DNA from: CAZQLE01 sp964593905
GTDB lineage: Bacteria > Chloroflexota > Anaerolineae > Anaerolineales > Anaerolineaceae
DNA length: 8,516 nucleotides
Reading direction: 5' to 3'
NCBI GenBank assembly: GCA_964593905.1
Contig: CAZQLE010000173.1
Coordinates: 1-8,516, forward strand
How positions within the stretch are numbered: position 1 is the first letter of the stretch; every line of letters starts with the position of its first letter. A model generated the notes under the pieces. The model was given only the letters and a program-made list of their open reading frames with translations. It was not told the origin of the DNA and searched no databases. The position numbers and the translations under genes were made by a program. This document shows positions 6,066 through 8,516 of this stretch, piece after piece.

Positions 6066-7097
6066 TCACATCCCGCGCAGCGCGTTCAGGCAGTCGGCCA
6101 GCAGGCCATAGGCAGTGGTATCGGGTCCGGGGTTGCTTTCCACAATTCCTAGGCCGGGCAGCACGTCCAGCTCAAACTGCACATACGAGCTGGTGCCGCC
6201 AATGGAATACAGCGGCGAATCGGCGCTCACCCGTTCGGGTTTCACACTGGCCTGCAATCCACTGCCGTCGCGTGTGCAGCGGCAGACCAGCTTCCAGCGT
6301 TCACCGTCGGCCAGCGCCTGCCGAATCATTTCGGCGCTGATCCCGCGGATGCCGCTGCGATCCACCTGCTGCGGTTTGAGCGGCTGGCCCATCACCACGG
6401 TCGCCAGCGCCGCCACCTTGATGGCCGCGTCCCAGCCGTCGATGTCGGCGCTCGGGTCGGTCTCGGTGATGCCGATGGATTTGCCATATTCCACCGCCTC
6501 GTCCAGGGTCTTGCCCTGTTCCATCATCTCGAGCAGCAAATTGGTGCACGAGTTGAGAATGCCAAAAAAGCCCTTCAGATCGGCAGCCGGCAGCGGCGCG
6601 CGGAAGAGTGAAAAAATCGGCGCGCCATCCATTACGGTCGATTCATACATAAAACGCCGTCCGTGGGCCGCGGCCAGGGCGTTTAGTTCATCAAAACCGT
6701 GCACCACCGTGCCTTTATTCGCGGTGATGGCGTGCATCCCGTGCGATAGAGCCGCCTTCACATGATCCACCGCGGGTTGACCGGTGAGGTGATTAACCGG
6801 CGAATTTTCAAACAGGATATCTGCCGGGACAGCGGCGATAAAATCGAGCACCGCTGCCGGGGCCGCAGCAGCCGAAAGGCCATTCAGCGACCCGCCCGCC
6901 GCAATGCAATCCAGCGCGGCCTGGGGGTCAATCCCATCCGGGTTAATCGCCGCGCCGTGCCGCCCGGTGGCGATTCCGGTGATTTTAAAGGTGAAATCAA
7001 ACTGCTCTGCCAGCAGGGTGCGTTTGCGCAGCAGGAGTTTCACCAGCGCTTGACCAACATTGCCAAATCCGACCAGGGCCAGACGATATTCGGGCAT
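6066..7097 (-). CDS. hom: Homoserine dehydrogenase, short form without ACT domain
   Basis: This enzyme reduces L-aspartate-4-semialdehyde to L-homoserine with NAD(P)H, the branch point to threonine and methionine; it is cytoplasmic. From the ATG at 7097 the protein has 343 aa. The Rossmann motif is VGFGNVG (9-15). Further marks are ITANKGTVV (124-132, K128), a binding loop ILNSCTNLLLEMM (180-192), and the catalytic block SADIDGWDAAIK (216-227; D218 and K227 by family comparison). It ends without a C-terminal ACT domain, so threonine feedback as in the long form is not expected. The frame is open to 7343, but I chose 7097 because GAGGAGG (7103-7109) stands 5 bases upstream and the Rossmann strand starts at once; the upstream extension reads through repeat DNA. 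A terminator-like hairpin lies 44-68 bases upstream. It is the first gene of the hom-folK-folP cluster. Confidence 0.95.
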   Translation of the reverse strand: MPEYRLALVGFGNVGQALVKLLLRKRTLLAEQFDFTFKITGIATGRHGAAINPDGIDPQAALDCIAAGGSLNGLSAAAAPAAVLDFIAAVPADILFENSPVNHLTGQPAVDHVKAALSHGMHAITANKGTVVHGFDELNALAAAHGRRFMYESTVMDGAPIFSLFRAPLPAADLKGFFGILNSCTNLLLEMMEQGKTLDEAVEYGKSIGITETDPSADIDGWDAAIKVAALATVVMGQPLKPQQVDRSGIRGISAEMIRQALADGERWKLVCRCTRDGSGLQASVKPERVSADSPLYSIGGTSSYVQFELDVLPGLGIVESNPGPDTTAYGLLADCLNALRGM

Positions 7098-7140
7098 GAC
7101 AGCCTCCTCAGCAGGAATATAGGAACGGCTTAATATTACC

Positions 7141-7165
7141 AAAAAACAGGCCCGGAAACACCGGC
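7141..7165 (-). terminator. Terminator-like hairpin upstream of hom (possible attenuator)
   Basis: On the minus strand, CCGG (7161-7164), a 5-base loop and CCGG (7152-7155) form a short stem that can be lengthened with a bulge. Six T residues follow (7146-7141). It would stop transcripts entering from the repeat region, or act as a leader attenuator if the hom promoter lies further upstream. The stem is only 4 strict pairs and the T-run begins 5 bases after it, so it is weak. Confidence 0.3.
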
Positions 7166-7177
7166 TTAGCATGACAT

Positions 7178-7203
7178 GTGCCGCCATTCGTTTCATGCGG
7201 CAC
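7178..7203. repeat. Perfect 7-base inverted repeat with 12-base loop
   Basis: GTGCCGC (7178-7184) and GCGGCAC (7197-7203) are exact reverse complements around a 12-base loop. There is no T-run on either side, so it is not a terminator. It could be an operator for the divergent genes or part of a decayed repeat element. Confidence 0.5.
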
Positions 7204-7276
7204 CAAAGACGCGCAGAACGAACGCCGCGGAGCGAAGCATCCCCACGCCGATCGGCAAGACCCCTGCCGCTGCCTG

Positions 7277-7344
7277 TCGTAGGTTGGGTTGAGCTGTACA
7301 ACAGCACATAATTATCAGCCGCACCGTCAGCGAAACCCAACATT
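7277..7344 (+). repeat. Repeat unit A of a head-to-head pair
   Basis: This 68-base unit begins TCGTAGGTTG and ends CGAAACCCAACATT. Its own ends contain GTTGGGTT (7283-7290) and AACCCAAC (7334-7341), an 8-base inverted repeat, so the single unit can fold on itself. It resembles the GTAGGTTGGGTT...AACCCAAC dispersed repeats that I recall from several bacterial groups; copy number in this genome is unknown. Confidence 0.65.
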
Positions 7345-7362
7345 CGCCGGTCATACCAGGTA

Positions 7363-7438
7363 AATGTTGGGTTTCGGGCGAATTAAATCATCCTCAAAAA
7401 TTAGCGGGGGTCGCCCTCGCTCTGCGCTCAACCTACGA
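7363..7438 (-). repeat. Repeat unit B, inverted copy of unit A
   Basis: Read on the minus strand, this 76-base unit also begins TCGTAGGTTG (7438-7429) followed by AGC, and ends CGAAACCCAACATT (7376-7363). The ends match unit A exactly (10 and 14 bases) while the middles differ. It is separated from unit A by 18 bases. Together they form a 162-base inverted element whose inner 14-base stem alone could extrude as a cruciform or fold as RNA. Confidence 0.65.
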
Positions 7439-7458
7439 AATGCTTGCCGCAGCCTGCA

Positions 7459-7479
7459 CAGGTGAAGATTCTTCGCCTG
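7459..7479. repeat. Short hairpin, 9-base stem and 3-base loop
   Basis: CAGGTGAAG (7459-7467) and CTTCGCCTG (7471-7479) pair over 9 positions with one G-T wobble. No T-run follows on either strand. It looks like a fragment of another dispersed repeat rather than a terminator. Confidence 0.4.
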
Positions 7480-7584
7480 CACTGCACCTCCGAAAGAGCA
7501 TGGCACGGCGGCCTAAAACACCCCGCTTGTAGTAGAATAAAATTATCGCCAATCCAATTTGCGAAAAAATTAAGGAGCAAAATA

Positions 7585-8516
7585 ATGAAGAAGAGTATCT
7601 TTATCATTCTGGTGATCGCCCTGCTGACGACTGCCCTGGTCGGCTGCGCCCCGCAGGCCGCCGTAGAAACCGAGACCCAGGCCACCCGCGTGGTATACCT
7701 GATCAACGGCGCCCTGGGCGACAATGCCTTCTACGATTCGGGCAAGGCCGGGCTGGATGCCATCGCCAAGCAATATGGTCTGGAAACCCGCACCATCGAA
7801 TGCAACTTCGACGCCGCCAAATACGAACCTTCACTTCAGGCCGCCGTAGATTATGCCGATGTGATCTTTGTCATCTCTTACGGTTTCGAAGATCAGCTCA
7901 AAGCCATCGCCGATAAATTCCCCGAGAAAAAATTTATCAACCTCGACACCGTGGTTGAAAACAGCAAAAAGACCATCACTTCGGTGGATTACATCGAAGA
8001 AGAGAGCGCCTACCTAGCCGGTGTGGTTGCCGGCATGGTCACCACCGATACCAGCATCGCCAACGTCAACGCCGACAAAGTGATCGGTGTGGTGGGCGGC
8101 GATGTCGACCCCGTGGTCAGCGCTTTTGTGTACGCCTATGAAAACGGCGCCAAATCGATTGACCCCGAAATTAAGGTCGAGAAGAAAGCCCTGGGCGGCG
8201 CATGGGATGATTCGGCCAAGGGCAAACAGGCCGCGCTGCAGCTCTACGATCAGAAGGCCGATGTGGTCTTCCAGGTCGCCGCAGCCGCCGGCATCGGCGT
8301 TTTGCAGGCCGCCCGCGAACGCGGTCTGTATGCCATCGGGGTAGATACCAATCAGAACGATCTCGAGCCGGGTTTTGTGGTCGCCAGCGACATTAAGAAC
8401 ATCGGCAAATCGATTGAAGATATCTACAAGACCATTGCCGACGGCGCCTACAAACCGGGCGAGGTGATCAAGAGCGGCATCGCCAACGGCGGTGTGGATA
8501 TCGCCCTCGAAGCCAA
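7585..8516 (+). CDS. BMP-family (PnrA/Med-like) substrate-binding lipoprotein, 3' end cut by window
   Basis: This is the extracytoplasmic binding protein of an ABC importer, open to the window edge (310 codons seen, no stop). The ATG at 7585 has AAGGAG (7572-7577) 7 bases upstream. A signal peptide with lipobox LVGC places the lipidated cysteine at residue 21, so it is membrane-tethered on the outer face. Family marks: GALGDNAFYDSG (42-53) in place of the usual GD-x-(S/G)-FND, FVISYGF with KFPEKKFINLD, the AYLAGVVAGMVT block, VIGVVGGDVDPVVSAF, QVAAAAGIGVLQAA and YAIGVDTNQNDLEPG. BMP proteins bind purine nucleosides (PnrA/BmpA) or, in some relatives, sugars or autoinducers; the ligand here is not decidable by eye. 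ATPase and permease genes are expected just downstream. The last residues, including part of the C-terminal lobe, are outside the window. Confidence 0.93.
   Translation, partial: MKKSIFIILVIALLTTALVGCAPQAAVETETQATRVVYLINGALGDNAFYDSGKAGLDAIAKQYGLETRTIECNFDAAKYEPSLQAAVDYADVIFVISYGFEDQLKAIADKFPEKKFINLDTVVENSKKTITSVDYIEEESAYLAGVVAGMVTTDTSIANVNADKVIGVVGGDVDPVVSAFVYAYENGAKSIDPEIKVEKKALGGAWDDSAKGKQAALQLYDQKADVVFQVAAAAGIGVLQAARERGLYAIGVDTNQNDLEPGFVVASDIKNIGKSIEDIYKTIADGAYKPGEVIKSGIANGGVDIALEA

Larger units (their letters stand above)
7098..7584. other. Repeat-rich intergenic region between hom and the BMP gene
   Basis: There is no credible gene in these 487 bases. The open frames across it lack ribosome sites and run through inverted repeats. 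It holds the terminator-like hairpin near hom, an inverted repeat at 7178-7203, the head-to-head repeat pair at 7277-7438, and a hairpin at 7459-7479. The two flanking genes diverge from here, so both promoters must lie in this stretch. The best -10 candidates are TATATT (7116-7121, minus strand) for hom and TAAAAT (7538-7543, plus strand) for the BMP gene, both without a good -35. Confidence 0.7.

Noticed and set aside
7098..7343. N-terminal extension of hom up to 7343
   Set aside because: The extra 82 residues have no homology-like features, run through repeat DNA, and are made unnecessary by GAGGAGG placed 5 bases before the ATG at 7097.
7277..7438. CRISPR-like array
   Set aside because: Only two units, in opposite orientation and with unequal interiors; there are no direct repeats with regular spacers.
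7538..7584. Riboswitch in front of the BMP gene
   Set aside because: The leader from the likely -10 to the ATG is only about 40 bases and shows no recognisable aptamer.
7428..7724. Minus-strand open frame overlapping the BMP gene start
   Set aside because: It overlaps the well-supported BMP lipoprotein antisense and crosses the intergenic repeats; no motif or ribosome site was seen.

Overview
The window reads as a moderately GC-rich bacterial chromosome segment, with abundant GCC/CTG/GGC codons. It carries housekeeping and envelope genes of a kind common in Chloroflexota (Anaerolineae-like) genomes: a BMP-family lipoprotein, paired SCO1/SenC proteins, and a PadR regulator. Two genes also look leaderless, which would suit such a lineage. 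The taxonomic guess is an inference with no marker gene behind it (about 50% sure).

Layout. Bases 61-1520 (minus strand) hold a two-gene unit. A PadR-type regulator overlaps by 4 bases an ABC permease of the molybdate/tungstate (ModB-like) type. The partner ATPase and binding protein are not in the window. A promoter and a perfect 15-base palindrome lie over the PadR start. Diverging from it is a HAD-IIA (NagD/phosphoglycolate-phosphatase-like) hydrolase (about 1629-2456). Next comes a lone AT-rich gene (2601-3224), whose product I cannot name but which carries motifs I associate with HEPN-like uncharacterised proteins. Then two tandem SCO1/SenC proteins (3355-4648); the first lacks the histidine expected of a copper chaperone.

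Convergent to these, on the minus strand, is a tight hom-folK-folP cluster (7097 down to 4697): homoserine dehydrogenase, then HPPK and dihydropteroate synthase, two consecutive steps of folate synthesis. The 487 bases between hom and the last gene have no credible gene. They hold several inverted repeats, including two ~70-base elements with the same ends placed head to head, like a REPIN/MITE. The window ends inside a BMP-family substrate-binding lipoprotein (7585 onward), presumably the first gene of a nucleoside or sugar ABC importer.

Most of the window is ordinary metabolism. The parts that deserve a second look are the AT-rich orphan, the His-less SCO paralogue, the shared TACACT-N6-start promoter geometry of two genes (leaderless transcription), the PadR operator, and the inverted repeat pair upstream of hom.
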